A stretch of 64,000 bases of DNA from Sinohyriopsis cumingii (taxonomy: Eukaryota > Mollusca > Bivalvia > Unionida > Unionidae): NCBI GenBank assembly GCA_028554795.2, contig CM068830.1, positions 111,737,214 to 111,801,213 of the forward strand, in the 5' to 3' direction. Of the stretch, positions 1 to 11,600 are shown piece by piece; position 1 is the stretch's first letter, and each line of letters opens with the position of its first letter. Position numbers and translations under genes: made by a program. Below the pieces are notes generated by a model, which did no database searches, was not told the DNA's origin, and worked only from the letters and a program-made list of their open reading frames with translations.

Positions 1-912
1 CTAATTAAACAACCAAAAGTACGTTTTACGCTACACGATGGAAAAAAATCCGAAACAAACCCTTCTATCTTCCACAACTCCTACCATGAACTCCTCACCG
101 AATTTAAAAACTACACCAGAATTTACACTGATGGATCAAAGGATGAGGAAAAGGCTGCTGCAGCCTTTGTTTGTGGAAATCACACAACGCAAGTTCGCTT
201 ACCAAATGGAGCATCAATTTTTACAGCCGAAATCAGAGCAATAGACCTTGCTCTGCAACATATAGAAAAGAATCGTATTTCAAACTGTATCATCTTCTCC
301 GACTCGCTATCAGTACTTCAGTCACTACACAATAGAAAACTGGAGAACCCATTATTGAAAAACATACTCGTAAAAAATACCGAGCTGAGTGTCTCCCACA
401 ATATAATATACTGTTGGTTACCTAGCCACATTGGTATTAAAGGTAACGAAAAAGCAGATCGCGCTGCTAAAATGGCCCTTTCTCAAGAACCATCTGATTT
501 TAAAATACCATATACAGATTTTAAACCTTGTATCAGAAAGTTCTTACGTCAGAAGTGGCAGGCATCATGGAATGATGCTGTAAATAACAAACTTCATGCA
601 ATCAAACCAACTCTAGTAGAATGGACTCCTTCCTACAGAACCATTCGTAGGGAGGAGGTAGTCATTGCAAGAATCCGAATTGGTCATACTTATATCACCC
701 ACACCCACATACTAAAAGGTGAAGACCCACCAGAGTGCGTTTCTTGCAATGAACCATTCACTGTCAAGCACTTTATGATAGAGTGCTTTGACCTACAACC
801 TACGCGCGATCGTTATTACGTTGTGCATGATATGAAAGAACTTTTTGATAATATAAACATCACTCGTATTATCGAGTTCTTGAAAGCCGTAAATATTTAC
901 TCTAAACTCTGA
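1..912 (+). CDS. LINE ORF2, C-terminal part: RNase H and zinc knuckle (partial)
   Basis: The frame is open from base 1 to the stop at 910-912 (303 codons), so the visible part of ORF2 is undamaged. The RNase H domain shows its acidic residues in TDGSKDEEK, TAEIRAIDLAL, FSDSLSVLQSL and the last motif NEKADRAAK. RNase H removes the RNA strand after first-strand cDNA synthesis. Near the C-terminus is a Cys2-His-Cys knuckle, CVSC then KHFMIEC (spacing CX2CX7HX4C), typical of I- and Jockey-type ORF2 proteins. Whether the N-terminal endonuclease and reverse transcriptase are intact cannot be known here. An ATG at 355 is internal and not a real start. Confidence 0.9.
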   Translation, partial: LIKQPKVRFTLHDGKKSETNPSIFHNSYHELLTEFKNYTRIYTDGSKDEEKAAAAFVCGNHTTQVRLPNGASIFTAEIRAIDLALQHIEKNRISNCIIFSDSLSVLQSLHNRKLENPLLKNILVKNTELSVSHNIIYCWLPSHIGIKGNEKADRAAKMALSQEPSDFKIPYTDFKPCIRKFLRQKWQASWNDAVNNKLHAIKPTLVEWTPSYRTIRREEVVIARIRIGHTYITHTHILKGEDPPECVSCNEPFTVKHFMIECFDLQPTRDRYYVVHDMKELFDNINITRIIEFLKAVNIYSKL

Positions 913-1128
913 CTTTTATGCTATCACCTTGTGCAGTTTTATGCAATATACATTCCGTCCCATTTTAATACCTATTCATCTTTTTTACATCTGCCGTTGA
1001 TCGGGAAGCTTTATTTTGCACCGTTACCATCTTACCGTTTTTAATTTCAACCATTTGTTCTTTTATATCGCTGGTCGATGTAGAACCTTTTATAAGTTTT
1101 AAAAGATTATACAAGTAACACTTTGTTT

Positions 1129-1169
1129 GGCGCTAAATAGCCTAAGAGTGCTGATGCGCCGTTAAAAAA

Positions 1170-1200
<31 letters not shown>
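1129..1200 (+). repeat. LINE A 3' stem-loop and (CAAT)n tail
   Basis: Bases 1129-1160 form an inverted repeat, GGCGC pairing with GCGCC, with an inner AGC/GCT pairing. It is followed by a short A-run and seven CAAT units ending at 1200. The same arrangement ends every copy of this LINE in the window. In LINEs the 3' end of the RNA is what reverse transcriptase engages at the target, so this is the likely recognition structure (inference). Confidence 0.8.
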
Positions 1201-4162
1201 CGACAGTCACTATGTCAAGTATAATATTTTTTCCCGTGCTTGCACCCATAATGCCATTGCGAAGTCTCCATATATAACACATTTTAACTTCATTTGCCTA
1301 CATCTTACTGTTTTCTAGAACTGAGTGAAACAGATTATCTCTTTCAGGTCTAGCCTGGTATCTGGAGCAAAGTGTTAGGGTTGGATTAGTTTGGAAGCTC
1401 CCCAGTAGAGATAGTGGCGATAGCAAGTTTTAATTAGGACATGTGCAATAGAAGCCATAAGTGACGTAGATTGGTTCATATCAACACAGATACATAACAC
1501 CTGAAAGATATGGCATAGGTCTTCATGAGAGAGATCAACACCATTGTTCAGTAATGTATAGTCTCCCTGGAACTATATATTCCTATCACATTGTCGACAT
1601 TTGTAATTATCGACATTTAAATGGAATGCAATTTTAAATGTGAGTGCTCTATTACTTATATAATCAATTGCCTGAGTACCTGACATAATAAATGTTGAAC
1701 ATAATAAATATCATTGTTTCTTTAGTGTCTACTTATATGCATTTTGATAGGCCTATTGCAATTTTCTGCAAAACATCACTGTGTGCAATCTTGCTTCACT
1801 ACCCCTGAGAAAAATGTTATCAGTTTTACAAACCCGAACTACGAATCGTTTCAAATACTATTTATTACTCAAATTAACTCGCTAAAATGTGTCAGTTTGA
1901 ATTTAAAACTTGTATGAAAATTGAATTTTCCATTAAAATTTAGTTTATGTTTAAATTGAAATGCTTATTTAAATTTCCATTAAAATGTAATTTATTAAGG
2001 TTTTATATCTCAAATAAATTTCAGACAAAACACATCTTGTATTACAATTAACGTTTTACTGCATTGAAAATTGCCTTTAATTAAGGAAGATATTGCAAAT
2101 TTATTTTGGTTTCTCGAGGCACTTGGGTCAAAACTTGCACCCTGTGGAACATCTGCAATACACACTTTCTGATAGCTTTAACATATCTATTTTGCCATGA
2201 AATAAAAATAACTTCATGTATAAAGGTGAAATAGGTGTTGCATGCACATATAACAGTTTGACTAAAATGGGGCTTAAACACTTTGGCCTGTTAGGAATCA
2301 GATCACAATTATTAGTTCAGGTTCAGTACCCACGAATATAATCCCAGTCTATTTTAGACAATTGTTCCTGTCTCCTGTTGGTGCTGATACAAGAGCTATA
2401 ATTAGGCATTCATGGCATGGATTTAAAGGTAACACTTATTCGTTAGAATATGCGCTAATGGTGTGATTGTATGTATTTGTTTTGGCAACAGTGCACAGTG
2501 AGTAATAAGGCCTTGGTGATGATCCGGAAGTGACAAATGTGTTAAATTGCACGTTGCTTTCTTTACAGTCCAGCCTCTCAAAGACATGCCGGTGGACCTA
2601 TGAAAATAGCTTACCGTGAAGTCATCTTTGAATGTATTTTATTTTAACAAACGATTTATATTGATTGTCACACAGTGGAAAGTTCAGTTCTGATAAACAA
2701 ATATATAGAATATATTGTAAATTTAATTGTGTTCTGGGTACATATGACAGTGGTGATCCGATGTTAGTTAGATGGTCGCACTACTTACCTCTGGCCGCAA
2801 TTTTTTGGTCAAACTACATATAATGTTAGGATACTGGTTGAAGACTAATATCTGTCAAATTTACTTTTCATCAGTTAGACACATCTTCACAGTAATTTAA
2901 TTGTATCAGATTAGAACAAGTTATTTCGTGTCAGGCATACAATTCCATGGTTCATTAACAAACGAAATAATACTATAGGGAAATCAGATTATACTCTCAG
3001 AACTCAAAGAAATTCTGTTGCACAATAATTTTATTATTTGCGCTAGTTACTTTGTCAATATTTAGGACCGCTGTACGAGATTCTAAACAACATAACTTAT
3101 ATAAATGCGCTCACTAGTTTAAACAACGGTTTGGTCATTGACGATTATCGTGCTGTATTTGAAGGCATATTTGTTCCTCGAATCAAGTATTGATCAAAAT
3201 AAAGAAATATGGAAATACTTTACGCAAAGATAAGTTCCTATCGTGTGTATCACGGGCATAATACAACCATATTTTCAAGACAATAAATACCGAGGTTACC
3301 GATGGATATGTGTCTAAATCTGTATTAACCGTTTATACTAATGTATACGAATCAGAAATGGTAATAACATGGACTTACTATTTAATATATAATAGTTTTA
3401 AATACCAACATCTAGGGGCAGGCGCTACTGTTTACCTGCAATATATTTTGGGCCAACATTATTACGATGAAAGGTCGCAGGCATTGGCCAGATAGTTTCG
3501 AAAACCAAATGGTCTCACATGCCGATCATAAACTGGGTGGCCTCAGATTTAAAACAAAACTTCCCTGTTGTTTTTATAGCTAAATTTTGTACCAACGACA
3601 TCGGCTTTTAGCAAACCAGCGGCCTGATTTTTGTGCTACAGCAAAAACGTGGGGCAAATAACATTCACAATATAGCAAGATAGTCGAGATTTATGCAGCA
3701 GTGACATTGTGTTTTATTCTTCAGGAAAATCTTGTCGATCAGTGGCAGTACAAGTCTGTTAACAAGTGGCCTTTGGGTTTTGTTATTATCTTTTATGAGA
3801 ACTAGGTAAGGAAACTAAGATTTCGAATGTAGTAAAAGTTCATACTTAGGCAATGAGACCCAGATATTGTGTGAAAATAATACATTTCTGAACTAAGGCA
3901 TTATGTGTGAATAACAAATTATTTACCGAGAAATTGATATTTTGATATAAAATATCTAGCAATCGCACATGGTTTATGGTGTCTTGATACTCGCGGTGGA
4001 TTATATACTACGTCGTAATGAAAGGAGATCAAATATGTTATCAGCACTAATGGTTTGTACTAACACGCTCAGGTGTCTTGTTGAATATTAATCCCTACTT
4101 ATTGACAGAAAAGAAGGTCCAATGATTATATCAATTTAGGAAGGCATATTGTCAGATAATGG
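1201..4162. other. No gene recognised
   Basis: About 3 kb of AT-rich DNA. Open frames such as 2081-2281 (minus) and 3310-3495 (plus) are short, have no recognisable motif and no partner frame, and I regard them as chance. Nothing repetitive stands out. Confidence 0.6.
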
Positions 4163-4260
4163 ATTTATTAACTACGTTGAATGCTTGGAAACTAGCATTG
4201 AAAATGTCGCATATAACATTTATTAACTACTTTGAATGCTTGCACACTACCATTGAAAAA
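4163..4260. repeat. Short direct repeat, two units of ~42 bp
   Basis: The motif TTTATTAACTAC-TTGAATGCTTG-ACTA-CATTGAAAA occurs at about 4163-4206 and again at 4219-4260 with a few substitutions. It is a local duplication with no visible coding content. Confidence 0.6.
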
Positions 4261-6402
4261 TAATGCATGTTATGGATAAATATGACACGGTATGATTTTG
4301 TTGAAAGTTGACTGCAAATGGATTGCTGATGAATCACGAGTGAATATTTCTGGATAATTTCGTTTTCTGACAAGTAATGACAGTTCATACTTCCGATGAT
4401 TAAGTATGGACCACGCTGCGATGTAGTCCCGTTGTTCTTGCAACTGGTAATAATGAGCGATTGAGTTCCGACTGAGCCACGGTATGAACCTCTATAAGAC
4501 TATGGTGTTTTGATTTCATCTGTACTGTATGCATTATTCCCTAGTGTAAATATGAAGGTAATTATTTCAATCTGAAAATTTGATAGACTTGATCCACTAC
4601 ATTTTGTGGATTTGAAAAGTACATTCAATATATCAACACATGATCGGGGATGGTATGCTTTCATGCTCTGTGTCAGTGAAAGACTTAGTATAGACTAAAG
4701 TAACGTTGCATGTATGGCTTGGTGATATGCATTTAATGACATGTAACACGGTTGCTCAGTCCATTGGGGGTGGGGTAGGGCTAGAACTAAATATATCTTA
4801 TTGGCACTGTAATTGCTGGAACCCCAATTGTAGGCACTTTTTCTTCTGGTAGCACGTTTGTTAATGGAGAGTGAGACATGTTATATTCAGAGCTCTCGTT
4901 TCCCTCTTCGTGTTTTGCTTTGTTCGGACTTTTATTCGTTCTTGCGGTTTATGGGTGTTTAATGCTTGGAAAGTTTTGCGCTATATAGTCTTTGATTGAG
5001 AATATAGAGCTGAAATGCCCTTGAGAGCGGATAAACTAATGTATATTATCAAATTCGTAATTTTGGTGGCAATTCTGTTCCCTCTTCGTGTTTACACATG
5101 TTTTAGTAGGGTTTGTCGCTATAGAGTTTTTGTACAGTTATTGGTGCCCACATGAAGGACGTTTTCCTTTATTGGGCAACATAATACATACATGCATGAA
5201 AATATTTTAAGCACGCTAGTAGGACTGATGTTTGACGGACTATTGCGAAATGCCTCAGATCGGTGCACCAACGCTTTCACGAAGAAACGAGCTAGAATAC
5301 GCAGTGCCCAAATAGCTGATTTACTACATTTGCGTCTGAATCTTGAAAAAACTATATATAGTCGTGCTTGTTAATGTTTGATAATATTCTCAAGAATACC
5401 CAATAATGCTTAAAGTGTCTACTGAATAATATATGCATTAATACCCAATAATATACCCAAATATACATGTCATTACTTAATAGGTTTTATGCAGTCATAC
5501 TAGTTAATATCCAGTAATACACCTGATAATACTTAGTAACTTTTCTTAAGCATTCTTTCTCGTACCCACTCAAACCTATTCGTACATGCCCAAGCTGACA
5601 TACTTTATATCTTTTTTACTTCATCGTACCCGCCAATGATTACAAAAATTAATACTTTTCATACGCCTTGTGGAATCGATATGACGGAAAACGATATCGC
5701 TGAAATTAGAGCGAGTGTTGGTTAAAGAAGATTTGACGGCGATCGCGCATCATTATAAAATAGGATAGAATCGGCTGTACAGGATACTCAATGACGTTCC
5801 GATGAAAAACAATGTTAGGTATCTCCCAAAAAGTCAAAGCATAAGTTGGTGCAAGATCCGTGAATCCCTGACGTTGAAACGTTGACGTCCATCGATTTTG
5901 CTGATTTTGAGCAAACGCTTAATCCGTACTATAACCAGGAACCCAGCGAATGTATGAAATATCTCAGTAATGTCATACGAATTCTAAAAATGCAACTGGA
6001 TGAGAAAAATAAAGAATTACAAAGTTATCACGAGTATCAGTCACATGTTAATGGCATATATAAGGGCATCAGGGAGCGATAGGAAGAAATATAAATGTTA
6101 AAAGTTAACTTTTTAAAAAATCACTAATAAGTATAATGGTTTAGAACGGCATTATAATATTTCGGCTACTCTATATTAAACTTATAGCCCACGTATAAGA
6201 AAGGATAATTGCAGCATTGCAAATAAACATCTTACGCACATTCTACTTTAAATTCTTGGTCAACCATGACTCACCACAAATCTTGCACAAAAATACCGAT
6301 CAGCAATGGTATCAATGATCAGCAAACTAACGATTTAAAGGTTTCGAATTGCAATAGTAAATTATCATGAACCAAGAAAACATTAATTAAATCGTTTCTG
6401 CA
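4261..6402. other. No recognised gene; one short unassigned ORF (5882-6082, plus)
   Basis: Mostly AT-rich noncoding sequence. The ORF at 5882-6082 (66 aa) is charged and looks partly alpha-helical or coiled-coil (KMQLDEKNKELQSYHEYQ). I do not recognise it. Upstream in-frame sequence contains stops, so it may be a remnant rather than a gene. An ORF at 5192-5374 is rich in Arg and Leu and equally unassigned. Confidence 0.3.
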
Positions 6403-7245
6403 ATACAACAGTTACAGCCTCACGTTAAACTTCATCCTGCCTTTGATATGCCAGTGGTCAGGCAGATATATTTTGGCGGCCGAATATAAATTAGTTAAGC
6501 AACTTCATTCCGCAATGACAGTGTCTTTGGCTAACATTGATGACATCGACGAATATCTATCGATGTTTATTTAACTTGCACATGCACCCGAACGAGTTAG
6601 ATCGTCCATGTCACTCAAATATGAGTAAAAATGAAATTTGCAAATTCAAGAGTTTGACATCTACGAAAGCTTGTTGAAACTGTTCAATCAAATTAGTCTG
6701 TGTTTCTATTTCTCAAAATTGACGTTCAGGAACACAGCAAAATCGATAGTTGTCTTTGTTACAGTAAAGATCTATCGTTAACTCAGGTCACTCCCTTATA
6801 TACAAGGTAACCGTTAGTTTTTCGTCGCGCAGACCTAACAAACGCCGTAGATAAACGGATTTATTGGTTGGATCATTGTTGTGTCACAAAACTTAATAAT
6901 CTGGTATGCCATTCCATTTCATGGTTAAATCGGTATGGTATTTGTTTACCTTCAACGTCAAAATGAGGAAACTTAAAATTAATGGGATGTTATTCGGTAA
7001 CTTTAAAATATTCATACATATGAAGTAAGGATTAATTCAAATATCCAGAAGTAACACCAAGTTGGTCGAACACCACTGGGTTCGTTTCCAGGTTGTGTAA
7101 CTGCTCTTATCTTGAAAGCAGCAACTATGTGTCTAGGTGCTAAAAATCCTGTCTGACTTGTGGTCTGCCAGGTAAAGTGTATTGTCCTGATGTTGACCGT
7201 CGCCGTTGTCGTTGGCGACAACTTTGATTTTCCACCCAGGTATAT
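6403..7245. repeat. Duplicated block, copy 1 (~840 bp)
   Basis: Starts at TGCAATACAACAGTTACAGCC and ends at TTCCACCCAGGTATATGAAG. Almost the whole block is repeated in the same orientation at 7528-8117. Copy 1 carries about 260 bp (roughly 6590-6840) that copy 2 lacks. Short ORFs in it (7012-7359 minus, 7160-7519 plus) run past the repeat edge and do not share an intact frame with copy 2, so I do not call a gene. Confidence 0.8.
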
Positions 7246-7527
7246 GAAGGAGAGTAACCGCTGTTCCTCAACGGTAGTCGGTGTCATCTTTGACATCCAA
7301 AGTCCAAGTTTTGTCAGCCTTACGTTCCGCGGTGGCCATGTCGCAAGATCGTCGTTCATTCATCGTACCAGATCGACGGTGTGCTTGGCAACCTATCAAT
7401 ACCCAAATATAGATGATAGTGGAATCGCGCAAGAAAATATATCGTCATTGTTGAGCAGGTTTCATTGTGATGCAAATCTCAGATTAAATTCAGGATTAGG
7501 TGCAAGTACAACTGACTGAAGGTAAGC

Positions 7528-8117
7528 TGCAATACAACGGTTACAGCCTCACGTTAAACTTCATTTTGCCTTTGACATGCAGGTGTTCATACAGATATAT
7601 TTTGCCGGCTGAATATACATTTGTTAAGCAACTGTAATCTGCTAATCATGATGACATCGACAAAGACATATCGATGTTTATTCAACGTAGATAAAATGGA
7701 TTTGTTGGTTTGGTCATTGTTGTGTCACACAACTTAATAATATGGTATGCCATTCCATTTCATGGTTAAATCGGTGTGGCATTTTTTTAGTAAATCATTG
7801 ATAGATTATCGTTTGCCCTCAGCATCAAAATGAGGAATCTTAAAATTAATTTGATGTTCTTCGGTAACTTTAAAATATTCATACATATGTAGTAAGGATT
7901 ATTTCAAATATCCAGAAGTAACATTAAGTTTGTCGAACACCACTGGGTTTGTGCACTGGTTGTTTAACTGCTCTTATCTTGAAATGCTACAAATATGTCT
8001 AGGTGCTGAAAATTCTGTCTGACTTGTGATCTGCCAGGCAAAGTTTATTGTCCTACTTTTGACCGTCGCCGTTGTCGTTGTTAGAGGCGACAACTTTGAT
8101 TTTCCACCCAGGTACAT
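7528..8117. repeat. Duplicated block, copy 2 (~590 bp)
   Basis: Direct repeat of 6403-7245, differing by substitutions and small indels and lacking about 260 bp in its left third. Shared landmarks include TGGTATGCCATTCCATTTCA, AAATATTCATACATATG and GACCGTCGCCGTTGTCGTTG. The two copies are separated by about 280 bp of single-copy DNA. Confidence 0.8.
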
Positions 8118-8460
8118 AAAGTTTGCAAGGGTAATGGATAGTCTAGATGGTGTGATCGATAGTATTTGTATGGGGTTTGGGATGCTAGATGGTATACTGG
8201 TATAATGGATGGTATTTTTGTCGGTTTAAGGGATTCTATATTTTGTGAGATTGTAGATTCTTCGTTTAGATTGCACGCTAGCACATGACGTTTGGAGTGT
8301 ATGTGTTTGTGTAGGTCTTTGTTACTTCTACAAAACTCCATATATCCCTATCAAGACCATTTGGTTCTATGAAATTCGTTTCACGTATGTACCTACAGCA
8401 TCGCGTATTGAGGTCAGCCACTTGTAACACCGGTTTTTTTAGGGTATAATTATATATTTG

Positions 8461-8660
8461 GGTTTTTCCAAAGGAATTTCAACAAGTTGTAGCTATAAAT
8501 AGATACTAGGTTTTTCATTTTGATTTTACCACAAATTAGAACTTAAAATAAATACTAGGTTTTCCAAAAAGGACTTTCCTACTAGTTGTGACTATGAATT
8601 GATACTAGTTTTTTTGTAATGGAATTTCCTACAAGTTGTGACTAGAACTAGATACTAGCG
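8461..8660. repeat. Minisatellite, ~50-bp unit, about 4 copies
   Basis: Units begin near 8461, 8509, 8558 and 8608 (periods 48-51 bp). Each reads roughly GGTTTTTCCA, AAGGAATTTCCTACAAGTTG, TGACTATGAA, TAGATACTA. The copies are diverged, so the array is not young. Confidence 0.75.
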
Positions 8661-11600
8661 GTTTTCCATATAGTATTTAGAAGGGTGTAAAGAGTAGCAT
8701 TTTATGGTTGTTGGATAGTAGAATTTTCATGTGAGATATCATCTCCTCTTACACTCTTACTTAAGCTCTCAGATAACAAAGGACATTTTGGGCAATTTCC
8801 ACTAACGTCGGTATGAGCTTAGTAATTACAGTACTACTTTAGGTCTTGGTATTTTTGCTTTCTTTTTTAAAGTTTTCTTCAGTACCCGCTAAAGTCCGGT
8901 GCAATTTCAGAATTGAGTGCTACGCTTTGTCTTTGCCATTTCTGATACCTTCGTCTATACACATCTTTGTTAATGGTATTTGCAACGATAAAATATAGTT
9001 CGGTTGGGTCAGTGATGAGTCTGTGACATTGACTTTGATGATCCACAGACGCACAGATCGTAAACTTACCAACGATTTTGGTCCCAGATCTTTTAAAAGC
9101 GATGTTACAATGGTATTTGCCAAATCAGTGACATGTGTCTACACAGCGTTTTGAGGTCTATAATAGACAGTGATAGATATCTTCACTAAAATATGTTTGT
9201 CAAGCAGAAATCAACAACACACATGGAGCACATCCACCCTGATGCTTAGCTACTTCGTTGTCTGGCGGATTAAAGTGTGTAACAAACCACGCAGGAATAA
9301 TTGGATGGACGTTGCTGTTAAACTCGAGGCTGCTGATGCACGCACACCTTGTTGCGTCAAAATCAGGCATCGATCCGTTTACATACACTCGGACCAGTTA
9401 ATGTGTAGGAGACCAAGCCTTGTAAAATAGGAAAGCATTCACCCTGTCAGAAAACTTTCTGGGTAACACGTGACCATGGTGATATTATATTGTGTGTTTC
9501 AGACACCCCCATGTCCATATTCGGTGAATGACCGTGCAGTATCTTCGTGAAAGCATTTTGGAGTTGGACGCATTGATTAGTTTTTGGTGGAAAATGATAT
9601 ACCACTTCCACCGTTACAAAAGAATGACTTGCTCATCGATAGGAGTTTTATGGTTCATGTATTTCATTATTGTTAATTGTGTTGGATTGTGTAGTGGTTT
9701 TGTTTAGTAGCAAGTCGCACATGATGACACTATTTGATCGAAATACCAGACTGAAAATGGCCTTTATGTTTGGAAATATCACAGCGAGCCTGATAAATAT
9801 GGCCGTGATAAAATTTGACTTGAGTTTGACTTTGAAACGCTAACGTAGACGTCCACACATGTGCGTTATTTTCGATTAGTTCAAAGGCAGCTTCTTTATT
9901 TTTCTATTTAACACAATTCTTTATGATCTCACCACTGATCGTGCTAATAATGACAGGAATTCTAATTTTACGCTCAAGCACAGCAACGTCGCAGAGTGTT
10001 GCTCCTCGTCCAAGCACAACGCTATTCCATTCATCAATAGCAACAAAAAGTTTTGGAGTTAGCGGAGATCAAGGAGCTGATTTTGCAGAATGTTCGGTAA
10101 CATCAAGTTCAATATTCTAACCTATGCTGGTGAGATCTTGCTTTCGTTCGGTGGCTGCATTTGATAAATTCCATGCTCTTCGGTTGTGTACGGAAACGCG
10201 ATTTCGTAAAATGCTTGTCGATCCCAGTTAGCAGCCCCGGTGATGTTGAACTTGTTAGCATGTTGACGCGTACCTTCAATCGTGATTCGCGTTTAGGTTC
10301 ATGTTAACCTTGGATTATTCAACCACAATCACATTGCTCGGTGATACATTTAATTCTAATATGGTATCGCGCCCTTGACGGTAACACGCTGATGATTTTA
10401 GCTGCAAGCGAACTTGTCATCGTCAGGGAACTGTTTTGACGTTGTTCAAAGAACCACGTCAGCCACACATGAATGGCACCATCATTAGAAACTTAAATTT
10501 TGCATCAATGATAAAATCATAAAGATTTAATCAATAAAGTAGAGGTACTGGAGGTGCAGCTATTTGATCGAAGTCAAACTTGATGGGATTGGTTACGATG
10601 TTGATTAAATTTATAAATTCGTACTCAATATTAAAATAAATGTGTATTATTCAACTAAAAATAAAACAAGAACAATAGCAAAAAGAAACAAATGAACCAA
10701 CAGCTGATAATGTCTGAGCGTCTCCTAGTCGGATATGATTCCATGTATTCCACCACGGTTAAACAACCCTATAATCTCGACACAACTTAGATGTTGACTT
10801 AGTTTCTACACAACAACCGGTGCATGAAAGGTCTCAACCACGGTGATTTCCAGAGACATGATCTCCGCAATACTCTTTTAAACAACACCGTTCACATGGA
10901 CCTGTTTTTTTAATGAGGTATCCGCAAAAATATTTTTTCTATCATTATAATAAACGCTTATTATTTAATTGATTTAAATTTAAATGCAAGAAAATCGATT
11001 ATACTAAAGATGAGTTCAATAATTTGAGGGTTGATGGATGAAATTTCACGAGTTAAACATAAGATATTGGAACATATTGTACAACTGCATCAGCTGGTTG
11101 ATGTTGAACCGCAGCGCAGAATCGACGAGTACTTTAGGATTTTCACGAATCAGACTCACGCGCATCAAGTCAACAATTTCCGCACAGTGTATTGTGAAGC
11201 GTTTTTTTTTTCTTTCATGAAAACGTCGACGCGCCAATCTGCAATGGTCATCTGAACACAGAGCTGCTATGCTGGAAACGCACTATTCTCTTCACATTTA
11301 TCTTGGGTTGGAAGGGATCACCTTACTATGATTTTCTGTCCAATTCTTGCTTTCTCCACCTAAAATTTGCTTTTTATGACGCCGTATGGTCGTTTTTGTC
11401 ATATGGTAACGCTGATATATACAAGTATATCATTCGAAACTTTGGAGTTCCATTAGAGGCCAGGTTTTTCCAACATATTTGCATTAGTTTAGAAGCGTTT
11501 ACCTTGCTAAGATTATGTCCAATTCTTGGCCCCTATGGCAAAATGTATAAAAAGTTCCGGTACGATGAACATTGAAAATGAACAGTTTTAGTTTAGGTGG

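Larger units (their letters stand above)
1..1200 (+). mobile_element. LINE copy A, 3' part (I/Nimb-like), cut by the window edge
   Basis: This is the 3' end of the same non-LTR retrotransposon found complete at 15096-20833 and 21511-27252. It holds the end of ORF2, a 3' UTR, a terminal stem-loop (1129-1160) and a (CAAT)n tail (1172-1200). The rest lies outside the window, so only the right target-site junction can be seen (tail followed by CGACAGTCAC). By shared residues (KQPKV, NPSIFHN) it belongs to the same subfamily as copies B and C. It is nearly identical to them, so its insertion is recent. Confidence 0.93.

Noticed and set aside
38-244. 68-codon ORF repeated in LINE copies (19684, 26100, 29701, 46361)
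   Set aside because: It is an out-of-frame reading of the RNase H region of ORF2.
1172-1200. (CAAT)n run as an independent microsatellite
   Set aside because: It is the 3' tail of a LINE copy, as shown by the same tail on five other copies.
10150-10620. Possible capsid-like readings on the minus strand
   Set aside because: Short suggestive runs exist, but no recognisable motif holds over more than about ten residues.
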